IMG/VR virus record: IMGVR_UViG_3300043395_002168
Span: 1-23,557 of that record
Reading direction: 5' to 3' (one strand)
From: a virus
DNA: 23,557 nucleotides
Each line of letters opens with the position of its first letter. Position 1 is the first letter of the stretch. Shown here piece after piece: positions 14,159 through 21,210 of this stretch. The notes under the pieces were generated by a model. It ran no database searches. It was not told where the DNA came from and saw only the letters and a list, made by a program, of their open reading frames with translations. Position numbers and translations under genes: made by a program.

Positions 14159-15445
14159 ATGATTGATGCAAATATTTTTAGACCAGTAGGCGCTCCTCCG
14201 CCAGGATATCCGTACGCGCAAGCGATAGTTGAGTACGGCAATATCAATATGCTTAATCGTCCGCGTGTAGTGAATGCTGATGGAAGCATCTCAACCGTTA
14301 GGTCAATCAGTTTTTCAGAAACCTACAGTGTTTTGTTTGGTCCAGACAAACTGCGTCATGTGCTTATTCCCACCGTCCATGACGATGGTTACATTATGTC
14401 TGATGACGCCGCGATGAAAAGGTATCGCAAAACTGGGCGACATCTAGGTATTTTTTCTACAAAAACTGATGTGAACCGTTATGCAATCATGCTTCATGAC
14501 ATGGAACAGGCGCGTCTAAATAACGAGGATTACGAGCAACCATTCAAGCATCCAGACCAAACTGCAATTTATGATGCCGTAACATCATTTCGTGTTAACT
14601 ACGCCTTGACTGCTGGCGCTGAAATAAGCGTAGATTTTGCTGATTTCCAAGGTCAAATGTTTAAAAATAACTACTTTCAAATTGGACAGCAATACTTTTA
14701 TAGAAATGAACCATTCCAAATGGCATCTGTGGAAGTTGGGCAGGGCGAAGGAGAGTACTGGAACGTAAAGTGCAAGTTGCGCACTTGGCAGCAGCAGCAG
14801 ATGAAGGAAGACCTACATCCAGAAAACTATAAGTCTGCCAATGGTTATGAATTCGCTCAAAAAATGGCATTTAAGTATGGGCTTGTGTTTATCGGGGAAG
14901 AAGTTAAAGGCAAGCAGCAGCAGATAAAGGTCAAAGCAAAAAACAATAAAGAAAGTTCTTGGGACGTTCTACAGCGTGCCGCTGGGGATAATCAGTACTA
15001 CTGCTTCATCGCTGATGGGAACCTGTTTTTTTGTAGCCCCAAATTTTTACTTGGAAATTGGGGCATAGATGAGGTCAACATCTTCGGCAAGATGTTCAAG
15101 TACGTACCACTAATTTACCCCACGCCAGAGACGGAAAAACGATTCCTCTTGATGGGTCTACCAGAGATGCGGTCATCTTTTGATTCCGTAAAAGATGGCG
15201 AAGGCAGCGCACAATTATGGCGTGATAATGCTACGCAATTGCGAGCAGGAATGACGGTTTATGTGAAAAATATGGGCGGGTACGACGGTGGGTACATCAT
15301 TAGTTCCGTTGACTATGCGGAAGGCGTGCCAGAACCAGTATCAATCAGTTTCTCCACGATTGAAAAACTTGCCCCAGAAGATAAGAAAAAAGTTGAAGAA
15401 AAAATATCTGAGGTTACTGTGATTAGTGGAAGTGGTGGAACCTGA
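14159..15445 (+). CDS. Baseplate hub protein (gpD/gp27-like) with an extra N-terminal domain
   Basis: This 428-residue protein has two parts. Residues ~130-428 have the character and position of the contractile-tail hub (gpD, gp27, XkdQ type): YALTAGAEISVDFADFQGQM, a beta domain with EYWNVKCKLRTWQQQQMKED, a helix-containing middle with SSWDVLQRAAGDNQYYCFIA and GNLFFCSPKFLLGNW, and a closing beta part with LRAGMTVYVKNMGGYDGGYI. Residues ~27-120 differ: GNINMLNRPRV, NADGSISTVRSISFS, HVLIPTVHDDGYIMSDDAAM and RYRKTGRHLGIFS. That pattern recurs, as I recall it, in internal virion or polyvalent proteins of other phages. It would form the central baseplate trimer. It starts one base after the previous stop, without a clear Shine-Dalgarno. 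Confidence 0.75.
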   Translation: MIDANIFRPVGAPPPGYPYAQAIVEYGNINMLNRPRVVNADGSISTVRSISFSETYSVLFGPDKLRHVLIPTVHDDGYIMSDDAAMKRYRKTGRHLGIFSTKTDVNRYAIMLHDMEQARLNNEDYEQPFKHPDQTAIYDAVTSFRVNYALTAGAEISVDFADFQGQMFKNNYFQIGQQYFYRNEPFQMASVEVGQGEGEYWNVKCKLRTWQQQQMKEDLHPENYKSANGYEFAQKMAFKYGLVFIGEEVKGKQQQIKVKAKNNKESSWDVLQRAAGDNQYYCFIADGNLFFCSPKFLLGNWGIDEVNIFGKMFKYVPLIYPTPETEKRFLLMGLPEMRSSFDSVKDGEGSAQLWRDNATQLRAGMTVYVKNMGGYDGGYIISSVDYAEGVPEPVSISFSTIEKLAPEDKKKVEEKISEVTVISGSGGT

Positions 15446-15729
15446 TGGCGTACAACTATTTTTCTGAACCAGATTTTTATTCATCAAGCAAGAGTCTTGT
15501 ACCTGCAGGTATTCATATTGGTATTGTCAAAAGTTCTAGTTCTGCAACAAAGTCTGTGATGGTTTTGGTTCCTTCAATTAACGATAATGACGTTATCGGA
15601 CCATGTAGAATTGTTATTCCGCTTATTTCTGGAGCGACCGCAGTCATGCCAGCAGTCAATACTAAAGTTGTTGTTGCATTTCTTGACGGCAACTATGACC
15701 AGGGAGTTTGTTTAGGCAAACTACAGTAG
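15445..15729 (+). CDS. Short OB-fold baseplate spike base (gp5/gpV N-terminal domain-like)
   Basis: This 94-residue protein starts in a TGATG overlap with the hub gene. GIHIGIVKSSSSATKSVMVL, then GPCRIVIPLISGA, TKVVVAFLDGNYDQGVCLGK show the beta-barrel pattern of the OB domain at the base of contractile-tail spikes (gpV, gp5 N-terminal domain), in particular V-V-A-F-x-D-G-x-x-x-x-G near the end. Such domains sit on the hub trimer. Here the protein stops right after the OB domain: no needle beta-helix or PAAR tip follows. Either the tip is encoded elsewhere or this phage uses a minimal spike. The call rests on pattern and position. Confidence 0.68.
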   Translation: MAYNYFSEPDFYSSSKSLVPAGIHIGIVKSSSSATKSVMVLVPSINDNDVIGPCRIVIPLISGATAVMPAVNTKVVVAFLDGNYDQGVCLGKLQ

Positions 15730-15767
15730 GTATGCCGTAGGGCGCTGTTCTGTGGGAGAATAAGAAA

Positions 15768-16070
15768 ATGGACATGCTTTCAAGTCCATTGCGATTCAGC
15801 AATGGTGCAGCAAAACTTTTTACTGAAGGCACGGACGAGTATTACGCTGAACTCCTGTCAAGAATTATGCAGATTGAACCAGGTGAATTCCCAATCTCCA
15901 TTTTTTTTGGTATTCCCGACCCAACATTTAGCGGACTGAATAGAGCCACACTCGCTGAATTGGCGTCTCAATTTGTGCCAGAAATTGACATAACATCAAT
16001 TTCAAGCACAATTAGTGAAGACAATCTAGGCGAGGAAACGCTTTTAATTTACTTTGAGAGGGCAGAATGA
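15768..16070 (+). CDS. Baseplate wedge protein, gp25/gpW family
   Basis: This 100-residue protein fits the GPW/gp25 baseplate family. It has SSPLRFSNGAAKLFTEGTDE at the start, EYYAELLSRIMQIEPGEFPI in the middle, FGIPDPTFSG, then a helix and a closing strand EETLLIYFERAE. The order L-R-F, helix, I-M-Q-x-x-P-G-E-x-P, G-x-x-D and final beta strand matches family members of about 100-130 residues. It would sit between the inner baseplate and the first sheath ring and help start sheath assembly. The start ATG 15768 has GGGAG at 15752-15756; the 38-base gap before it holds nothing else recognisable. Its last codon overlaps the baseplate J gene start (ATGA). Confidence 0.82.
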   Translation: MDMLSSPLRFSNGAAKLFTEGTDEYYAELLSRIMQIEPGEFPISIFFGIPDPTFSGLNRATLAELASQFVPEIDITSISSTISEDNLGEETLLIYFERAE

Positions 16071-17257
16071 CATCGCCAGACTTTAGAGAGTATGTTGACC
16101 TTACGATTTATGACACAACTCCTCAGGCTTTATACGACGAGGCAGTTACATATGCCCAGACTGCTTTACCAGAGTTTGAACCGCGCATTGGGACAATTGA
16201 GGATGCCCTATTGCAGAGCATGGCTTATGTTGGCGGAGTCTTAGCGACTGGAATAAATCGCCTGCCCAACGGGATAATGGAGGGCATGTGTCGGCTCCTT
16301 GGGTTTAATCGCCTAGAGGCAGAATTTGCGACGGGGAAAGTAACTTTTACCACAAGTGTTAACACGGGTACGGTAATCCCAAAGGGGACAGTAGTTACAT
16401 ACGATACATATAATGATGGAATTACAACGTCCTATCCATTTTCTACTGATAGCGATTTGATTATTCCTTCAGAGTCAGATTCTGGCAATGTTACAGTTAC
16501 CGCAACAGTTGCCAGCAAGTATCCAGCACTGCTTGCTGGTCAATCCCTGACACTTGTATCGCAAGTTCCTTACGTAATTGCCACGGAAATGTATGACGAC
16601 CTTTCCGTTGGTGCAGACTCAGAATCACCAACTGCATTTTTCACACGGGCAGCGCAGTATTTTGCTTCACTCAATACAACTATTGCTACAGCCTCACAAA
16701 TGTCTAACTATATTGTGAGTAACTACTCAACTGTGCCAGTAGTTAAGGTTTATGACCTAACTGACTCCTCGCTCATGTTATTTAGCGAGGCTGATGCGCC
16801 GGGGAAAGTAACTGTTTGTGTATGCAATACAAATGGCGATGCCTTGACATCCACGGTAAAAACGGAATTAGGCGACGACCTATCAGACAGGTGTGTTGCT
16901 GGTTTAACAATCTCCGTAATTGATATGGATGAGTTTGATGTGGCAGTAAACATTGCCATTTCTGTCCTTGATGGATTTGCCCCAGCAGAGGTATCCGCAG
17001 CCGTAACTGCAGTCATTGACTCCTACTTAAGCCATACGGGCTGGGATTTTCAGGAAACAATCAACAAGAACATTCTTATTGCAAAGGCATCACAAATATC
17101 TGGCGTTAAGTACGTGTCTAGTCTTAATATGGTCTTAAACGTGAACGCTGCTGGAAAAGCCGACGAAGAAGAAGTTGGTGGTTCCCCGACTGGAAACATA
17201 ACAATGCTCAAAAAGGGTGTTATCCCAATAGGTGCTGCTGATGTTTCTGTCATCTAA
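16067..17257 (+). CDS. Baseplate J-like wedge protein (gp47/gpJ family)
   Basis: This 396-residue protein is the baseplate J homologue. Features in order: an N-terminal helix region with TPQALYDEAVTYAQTALPEF, then RIGTIEDALLQSMAYVGGVL, MEGMCRLLGFNRLEAEFATG, a beta region VTFTTSVNTGTVIPKGTVVT, the PTAFFTRAAQYF and TTIATASQMSNYIVSNYSTV stretch, and a C-terminal GWDFQETINKNILIAKASQI. Family members assemble with gp25-like and gpI-like proteins into the wedges around the hub, and the three genes are consecutive here. It starts in an ATGA overlap with the gp25-like gene, which points to coupled expression. No truncation is seen. Confidence 0.88.
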   Translation: MTSPDFREYVDLTIYDTTPQALYDEAVTYAQTALPEFEPRIGTIEDALLQSMAYVGGVLATGINRLPNGIMEGMCRLLGFNRLEAEFATGKVTFTTSVNTGTVIPKGTVVTYDTYNDGITTSYPFSTDSDLIIPSESDSGNVTVTATVASKYPALLAGQSLTLVSQVPYVIATEMYDDLSVGADSESPTAFFTRAAQYFASLNTTIATASQMSNYIVSNYSTVPVVKVYDLTDSSLMLFSEADAPGKVTVCVCNTNGDALTSTVKTELGDDLSDRCVAGLTISVIDMDEFDVAVNIAISVLDGFAPAEVSAAVTAVIDSYLSHTGWDFQETINKNILIAKASQISGVKYVSSLNMVLNVNAAGKADEEEVGGSPTGNITMLKKGVIPIGAADVSVI

Positions 17258-17272
17258 TCGTGGGGGTTCGTA

Positions 17273-18508
17273 ATGGGGCTGACGGTAAACGCGCTAGCAG
17301 AGAGCGACTGGACATTTACGGGTTTTGCAGTTCCGTCATCATGGACTGCAACCGATGCGACCCTGCATACCACCCTATCTGAATATAAGTATCAGGGTTA
17401 TGGTTCACTCAAAAGCACCCTCACAGCAACTTCTGCAACAATTTTATTTAATGACGACCTGTCCTCAACTACAGCCAAAACAACTGCAGATTATGTAGCG
17501 GGAAAGATTGAATCTTTTGTCTGGTGTCGCGCTACAGCAACAGCAATAATTACTCCACAGTTAACTATTACGCGAACAATGGGTGGTACGCCAGTAGAGG
17601 GTGTTGACATCTTCACAGCCTCAGGCACACCTATAGCCCTAACCTCTGGAGACTGGTACCTAGTTAGGACTGACCCAGTGTCTATCCCAGTTACTCCAGC
17701 AACGGCAACGTATAGCATTTCCTTGCAATATGTAATTTCTGGAGGAACTATTGGTTCTTCGGTATTTCTGCATTATCCAACAGCGTATGAACAATTGGCT
17801 TTTTTGCGGAACACATATTTAATGAACTGTTGGAGTAATATTCCTGCATTATTTCAAGATAAGGAAACTGAACTTCCACTTCCAAGTTATGCACTGCTGC
17901 GATTTATGGAAGTTGGCATGCAGGCGCATGGTGTAATTAATGATATTGCCGCTGGATTCCAGTATCAAGATATTTCCGAGGGCAAAGACGAAACTAACCA
18001 AGATACGTTAAGCATTCTTGTGCAACCATCTGAAATTCCCCGTGACTATATTTTCTGGGTAGCGCAATTCACTGGCACTCAACTGCTCAACCCAACTGCA
18101 GGGGCAACGCCATGGGCAAATATTCCAAGTACGTGGGATGGGATTGACCTTATTGATACCGTAGATGACCCTGATGACGTTGTTGCGTGGGGTTCTCTTC
18201 AAGGTTTTGCCCCAGAAATTGCAGGTCTTGATGACTTCTTCAGGTGGCAGGTGGCTTCAGGTTACTACGGATATGCGGCAGGCTCTATTGCTGCAATCCG
18301 TGAAGCAACAAAGCGCGTGCTTGGCGGAACAAAAACTTGCACAATCACGAAGAATTATCTTTCATCGCCATGGCGTATTCGCATTCAAACAAAACTTGCC
18401 GAAACGCCTGATGCCACAACAGTTGGAGAATCAATTGACGAAATGCTTCAATTGATGGAACCTGCGCGTCCTTTAGGCGTTGTCCTTACCCACGAAATTA
18501 TTGCATAG
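17273..18508 (+). CDS. Tail protein, P2 gpI-like, with an N-terminal beta-rich domain
   Basis: This 411-residue protein ends in the gpI-type wedge domain, which runs from about residue 175: LAFLRNTYLMNCWSNIPALF, LPSYALLRFMEVGMQAHGVI, LSILVQPSEIPRDYIFWVAQ, FFRWQVASGYYGYAAGSIAA and a closing TTVGESIDEMLQLMEPARPL, which is typical of the C-terminus. P2 gpI alone is about 180 residues, so residues 1-170 are an addition. They are beta-rich and Ser/Thr-rich, with SDWTFTGFAVPSSWTATDAT, then YQGYGSLKSTLTATSATILF, and SSVFLHYPTAYEQL at the end, the look of a carbohydrate-binding-module-like jelly roll. The gene starts at ATG 17273 with GGGGG just upstream and probably attaches fibres to the baseplate. 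Confidence 0.78.
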   Translation: MGLTVNALAESDWTFTGFAVPSSWTATDATLHTTLSEYKYQGYGSLKSTLTATSATILFNDDLSSTTAKTTADYVAGKIESFVWCRATATAIITPQLTITRTMGGTPVEGVDIFTASGTPIALTSGDWYLVRTDPVSIPVTPATATYSISLQYVISGGTIGSSVFLHYPTAYEQLAFLRNTYLMNCWSNIPALFQDKETELPLPSYALLRFMEVGMQAHGVINDIAAGFQYQDISEGKDETNQDTLSILVQPSEIPRDYIFWVAQFTGTQLLNPTAGATPWANIPSTWDGIDLIDTVDDPDDVVAWGSLQGFAPEIAGLDDFFRWQVASGYYGYAAGSIAAIREATKRVLGGTKTCTITKNYLSSPWRIRIQTKLAETPDATTVGESIDEMLQLMEPARPLGVVLTHEIIA

Positions 18509-18511
18509 TTG

Positions 18512-18517
18512 TATACT
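18512..18517 (+). promoter_or_regulatory. Candidate -10 box upstream of the tail fibre gene
   Basis: GTATACT occurs in the 34-base gap before the fibre gene, about 25 bases upstream of its start and just before a TAGGAG Shine-Dalgarno (18531-18536). The same heptamer occurs at 6873-6879 before the sheath gene. No convincing -35 is seen at normal spacing, so this is weak. Confidence 0.2.
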
Positions 18518-18542
18518 TAACAAGCCGCCGTAGGAGATTTGT

Positions 18543-20036
18543 ATGACAGCCTCACAGACAACCCGCCTTGAATTATGGACGTGGGAAAGTAGCAACGACG
18601 AATTTACCCGTATCCAGATGACTGACTCTCACGAGCAACTGGAGGAATTTGCTGCCAAGTTCATGACTGGTGAAGGCGCTCCGTCGGTGACAACAGATGC
18701 AACGACAAAAGCATTCTACTGGGATACAACTAATGGCGTTTTGTATTTCCGTGGGACGACTAGTGGGGGGAGTAGTCACTCATGGACGCAGGTTTCCCAT
18801 TCGTATGACGTCGCAACGCAGATTACTGGAAATGCAACGGCTTCTGCTGGTACTGGAGCCGCCCTTGCCAGAGCGTCACACGTACACAGCGTCAGTACCG
18901 CAACAGCAATAGATATTGGTGCCACCTCATCTACGGGAAGCGGCAGTGCACTTGCTCTTGCTAACCATATTCACGCCATCCCTGCTGGACATATTACCAA
19001 CGCCATGATTTCTTCGTCTGCGGCGATTTCGTCAAGCAAGATTTCTGGGTCGGTTGCGGCAGCGGATAAGTGGAATACGGCGCGGACAATCACACTTGCA
19101 GGAGATTTAACTGGCTCTGTAACTTTTGATGGAAGCGAAAATAGAACGCTGACAGCCGTTGTAGTTGATGAAAGTCATGAGCATGCTTCTCAATACCAGC
19201 CACTTGATTCTGACCTTACTGCTCTCGCAGGACTTGCCACGACTGGATTTATTGTTAGAACTGCAACTGGAACTGCAACTACACGCAGCCTTGGCGTATC
19301 TGGTTCTGGAATAACAATTTCTAACGCAACTGGTGTCGCTGGCGACGTAACAATAACTCTTGCATCAGCATCAGCAAATACGGCATCACATCTTGTTTTA
19401 CGCGATGCTAGTGGTAACTTTTCGGCTGGAACAATCACTGCTGCGCTCTCAGGAAATGCAACAACTGCATCATCATGGCAAACGGCACGCACTATCACTG
19501 TAGACGGCGACGCATCTGGAACTGTAAGTATTGACGGCTCTGCCGCTGCAACATTGACACTAACTGTCAGCAATGCCGCACAGGCATCAAAGTGGACGAC
19601 CGCTCGCACAATCACACTATCTGGCGACGCATCAGGTTCCGTAAGCATTGACGGAAGTAGCGCAACAAATACCCTCTCGGCGACTGTCGCTACTGCTACC
19701 GCACTACGGACATCACGCACCTTCACATTTACTGGAGATGTGGCAACCGCGAATGATGGGTCAACAGCAGTAACCGCATCGTTTAACGGTTCCGCTGACC
19801 CATCCTTTACCCTGCGCGTGAAGAATGACAGCCATACTCACGACACCCGTTACTACACAGAAACCGAAATCCATGCCGCCAAGTTGTATCAATACGCTAA
19901 TAACACGAGCGGTACGGGAGCGGCACTTCCATCAGAAGCAGGACGCACAACGCCTCGCATCTTCGTCCAATCTACTGAACCAACGTATACCTCACCTGCC
20001 GTAGCCGTGACTGGCGATATTTGGTTCCAAATCTGA
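18543..20036 (+). CDS. Tail fibre protein with HxH motifs and internal repeats
   Basis: This 497-residue protein is a probable trimeric tail fibre. Residues ~30-85 include a common fibre attachment segment (PSVTTDATTKAFYWDTTNGV, then LYFRGTT). Residues 91-149 hold two related ~29-residue units ending in SHVHS and NHIHA. A block around 205-235 has SHEHASQYQPLDSDLTALAG. Four copies of an ARTITLAGDLTGSVTFDGS-type repeat begin at residues 177, 312, 351 and 388. SHTHDTRYYTETEIH (430-444) precedes the last ~50 residues, which end in AVTGDIWFQI. HxH motifs are known in fibre tips such as that of T4 gp37, where they hold metal. Composition is rich in Ala, Ser, Thr and Gly. The start ATG 18543 has TAGGAG upstream. 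Host-binding is inferred from the family. Confidence 0.85.
   Translation: MTASQTTRLELWTWESSNDEFTRIQMTDSHEQLEEFAAKFMTGEGAPSVTTDATTKAFYWDTTNGVLYFRGTTSGGSSHSWTQVSHSYDVATQITGNATASAGTGAALARASHVHSVSTATAIDIGATSSTGSGSALALANHIHAIPAGHITNAMISSSAAISSSKISGSVAAADKWNTARTITLAGDLTGSVTFDGSENRTLTAVVVDESHEHASQYQPLDSDLTALAGLATTGFIVRTATGTATTRSLGVSGSGITISNATGVAGDVTITLASASANTASHLVLRDASGNFSAGTITAALSGNATTASSWQTARTITVDGDASGTVSIDGSAAATLTLTVSNAAQASKWTTARTITLSGDASGSVSIDGSSATNTLSATVATATALRTSRTFTFTGDVATANDGSTAVTASFNGSADPSFTLRVKNDSHTHDTRYYTETEIHAAKLYQYANNTSGTGAALPSEAGRTTPRIFVQSTEPTYTSPAVAVTGDIWFQI
19071..19815 (+). repeat. Four degenerate coding repeats in the tail fibre gene
   Basis: Copies begin at 19071, 19476, 19593 and 19704 and encode W-x-T-A-R-T-I-T-x-x-G-D-x-x-G-S-V-x-x-D-G-S units of about 30-39 residues. 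Copies two and three are adjacent (117 bases apart) and the closest in sequence; copy one is separated by about 400 bases. They are structural fibre repeats, not a CRISPR or mobile element. Confidence 0.75.
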
Positions 20037-20239
20037 TGACCATGGGGCGAGTACATGTCTTCTCTGACGGAAAGTGGCGTCAAGTAAAAGCCGCATACGC
20101 GTGGCGTAATGGCTGGGTTGCCGTTCGTTCACTCCAAGTCATGTCAGACACTGGGTGGGTGCGCATCTCGTTTGCTGATGGTTCAGAAACACTAGATACC
20201 GTAGATAATTGGGACGAACTATTGGCGTTGGCGGCTTGA
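20036..20239 (+). CDS. Small Trp-rich fibre-associated protein
   Basis: This 67-residue protein starts at ATG 20036 in a TGATG overlap with the fibre stop; an upstream in-frame TTG at 20021 and a later ATG at 20042 are alternatives. It carries three short degenerate units of the type G-x-W-x-x-V-x-x-x-Y: DGKWRQVKAAYAWR, then NGWVAVRSLQVM, then TGWVRI. This pattern is common in short phage tail-tip or fibre-associated proteins. The C-terminus is acidic (DTVDNWDELLALAA). It probably binds to or caps the preceding fibre, which is inference from coupling and motif. Confidence 0.65.
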   Translation: MTMGRVHVFSDGKWRQVKAAYAWRNGWVAVRSLQVMSDTGWVRISFADGSETLDTVDNWDELLALAA

Positions 20240-20240
20240 C

Positions 20241-20573
20241 ATGTCTGCTGACCAGAAGATTGACCTCCAACTTGATTTTGCTCTGACTACACGACTCCTG
20301 CTAGCGGTATTTGGTTTTACTACATTTGCTAATGCGGAAATGATTATTCCTGGGCTTGTTGCGCTTGCTGCGGTTGGTGTTGTCCTTTTCCATATGCTTG
20401 TAGGAAAGTACGTCGTGCATCGCCATATCTATATAGCCGCGATGTCAACTTGGGGAAGCGCAATTATTGCCTGTGCAACTTATGACGCCGGGTTGATGTA
20501 TGTGTCAATGTTTTTGTGTTTATATATATATGAACTATTTGTGTTTAAAAAGTGGGGCTTAATTCATGCCTGA
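20241..20573 (+). CDS. Multi-pass membrane protein, holin candidate
   Basis: This 110-residue protein is strongly hydrophobic. Likely membrane segments are about residues 13-31 (FALTTRLLLAVFGFTTFANA region), 33-55 (IIPGLVALAAVGVVLFHMLV), 62-81 and 83-103 (MYVSMFLCLYIYELFVF). The short N-terminus is charged (SADQKIDLQLD) and the end is KKWGLIHA. It starts one base after the previous stop, without a strong Shine-Dalgarno. Small multi-pass phage proteins between fibre and lysis genes are often holins, but no endolysin is in the window and the family is not recognised, so holin is only one option. Confidence 0.6.
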   Translation: MSADQKIDLQLDFALTTRLLLAVFGFTTFANAEMIIPGLVALAAVGVVLFHMLVGKYVVHRHIYIAAMSTWGSAIIACATYDAGLMYVSMFLCLYIYELFVFKKWGLIHA

Positions 20574-20895
20574 CATGACAAATCTCATCGTTGTCCTTGG
20601 CTCTATTGCTACTGCCATAATTTCGGCAGTAGTTGTCATACGTGGTCAGAAGGTTTCTGCAAACGTTGACCTAAAAGGCGTTCAAAACGAACAAGTTAAA
20701 ACAATTTTTGATGGGTACGGGAGCATCGTTGATGACTTGCGTGCAGAAGTTATACGCCTCAAGGAAGTGATTGAGGGGCTACAATTAGAACAAGACGAAT
20801 GCCTAAAGAAGAATGATGCTCTTCTGGCAGAGGTTGAGTCGTTGAAGCAACGCATACATCACTTGGAGGTCAACAATGGAAGAACCGCTGAGTGA
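20566..20895 (+). CDS. Single-pass membrane protein with coiled coil
   Basis: This 109-residue protein starts at ATG 20566, overlapping the previous gene by eight bases. Residues ~6-26 form one hydrophobic segment (LIVVLGSIATAIISAVVVIR), followed by residues ~50-105 with clear heptads (LRAEVIRLKEVIEGL, then LLAEVESLKQRIHHLEV) that predict a coiled coil. An N-terminal anchor with a long cytoplasmic or external coiled coil is seen in some phage holin-accessory and spanin-like proteins. Pairing with the multi-pass gene upstream suggests a lysis or membrane function. I do not assign a family. Confidence 0.65.
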   Translation: MPDMTNLIVVLGSIATAIISAVVVIRGQKVSANVDLKGVQNEQVKTIFDGYGSIVDDLRAEVIRLKEVIEGLQLEQDECLKKNDALLAEVESLKQRIHHLEVNNGRTAE

Positions 20896-21124
20896 GGACG
20901 AAATTCTCCAAAATTTTACGGAGATGGTCAAGGGCGCGCTGCCTGACAAGGTTGTTACAAACTTCATAATTATTGCAGAAGTTGTTGGTGGCTCGGAGAA
21001 TGACCTGAGTATCGCAACTTCTGATGGCATGACCCCGTGGCTCGCGAATGGGATGCTTCAGGCTGGGATGGACATGATTGCCATGGGCTATCCAGTGATG
21101 CAGGATGAAGACGACGACAGTTAA
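20876..21124 (+). CDS. Small acidic hypothetical protein
   Basis: This 82-residue protein is not firmly recognised. ATG 20876 has GGAGG about seven bases upstream, inside the preceding gene's end. It starts with an acidic helix (EEPLSEDEILQNFTEMVKGA), has VVTNFIIIAEVVGGSENDLS, a motif DGMTPWLANGMLQAGMDMIA, and an acidic end QDEDDDS. The sequence F-x-x-x-A-E-V-x-x-x-x-x-x-x-L-x-x-x-x-S-D-G-x-x-x-W resembles small proteins often seen among late genes of phages of Gram-positive hosts. No function is known to me. Confidence 0.65.
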   Translation: MEEPLSEDEILQNFTEMVKGALPDKVVTNFIIIAEVVGGSENDLSIATSDGMTPWLANGMLQAGMDMIAMGYPVMQDEDDDS

Positions 21125-21131
21125 TAGTTAT

Positions 21132-21141
21132 AGTAATTACT
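21132..21141 (+). promoter_or_regulatory. Palindrome in the AT-rich gap before 21211
   Basis: The 86-base gap 21125-21210 is AT-rich and has no gene. It holds the perfect palindrome AGTAATTACT, plus TATAGT (21129-21134) and TAAAAT (21179-21184) as weak -10-like boxes, with no convincing -35. It is the largest non-coding gap in the right half and a plausible place for a promoter or operator of the distal fibre genes. Confidence 0.25.
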
Positions 21142-21210
21142 CATGAAAAATTACCACTACGCAAAGGTATTTTTGGTCTAAAATCAGAGTATCTGAGTCT
21201 CGGAGAACCC

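Noticed and set aside
19190-19726. Reverse-strand 178-residue frame in the tail fibre gene.
   Set aside because: It is a shadow of the repetitive Ala/Thr/Ser codons of the fibre on the plus strand.
19071-19815. Repeats in the fibre gene considered as a CRISPR array.
   Set aside because: The repeats are degenerate, coding and irregularly spaced, with no conserved repeat/spacer structure.
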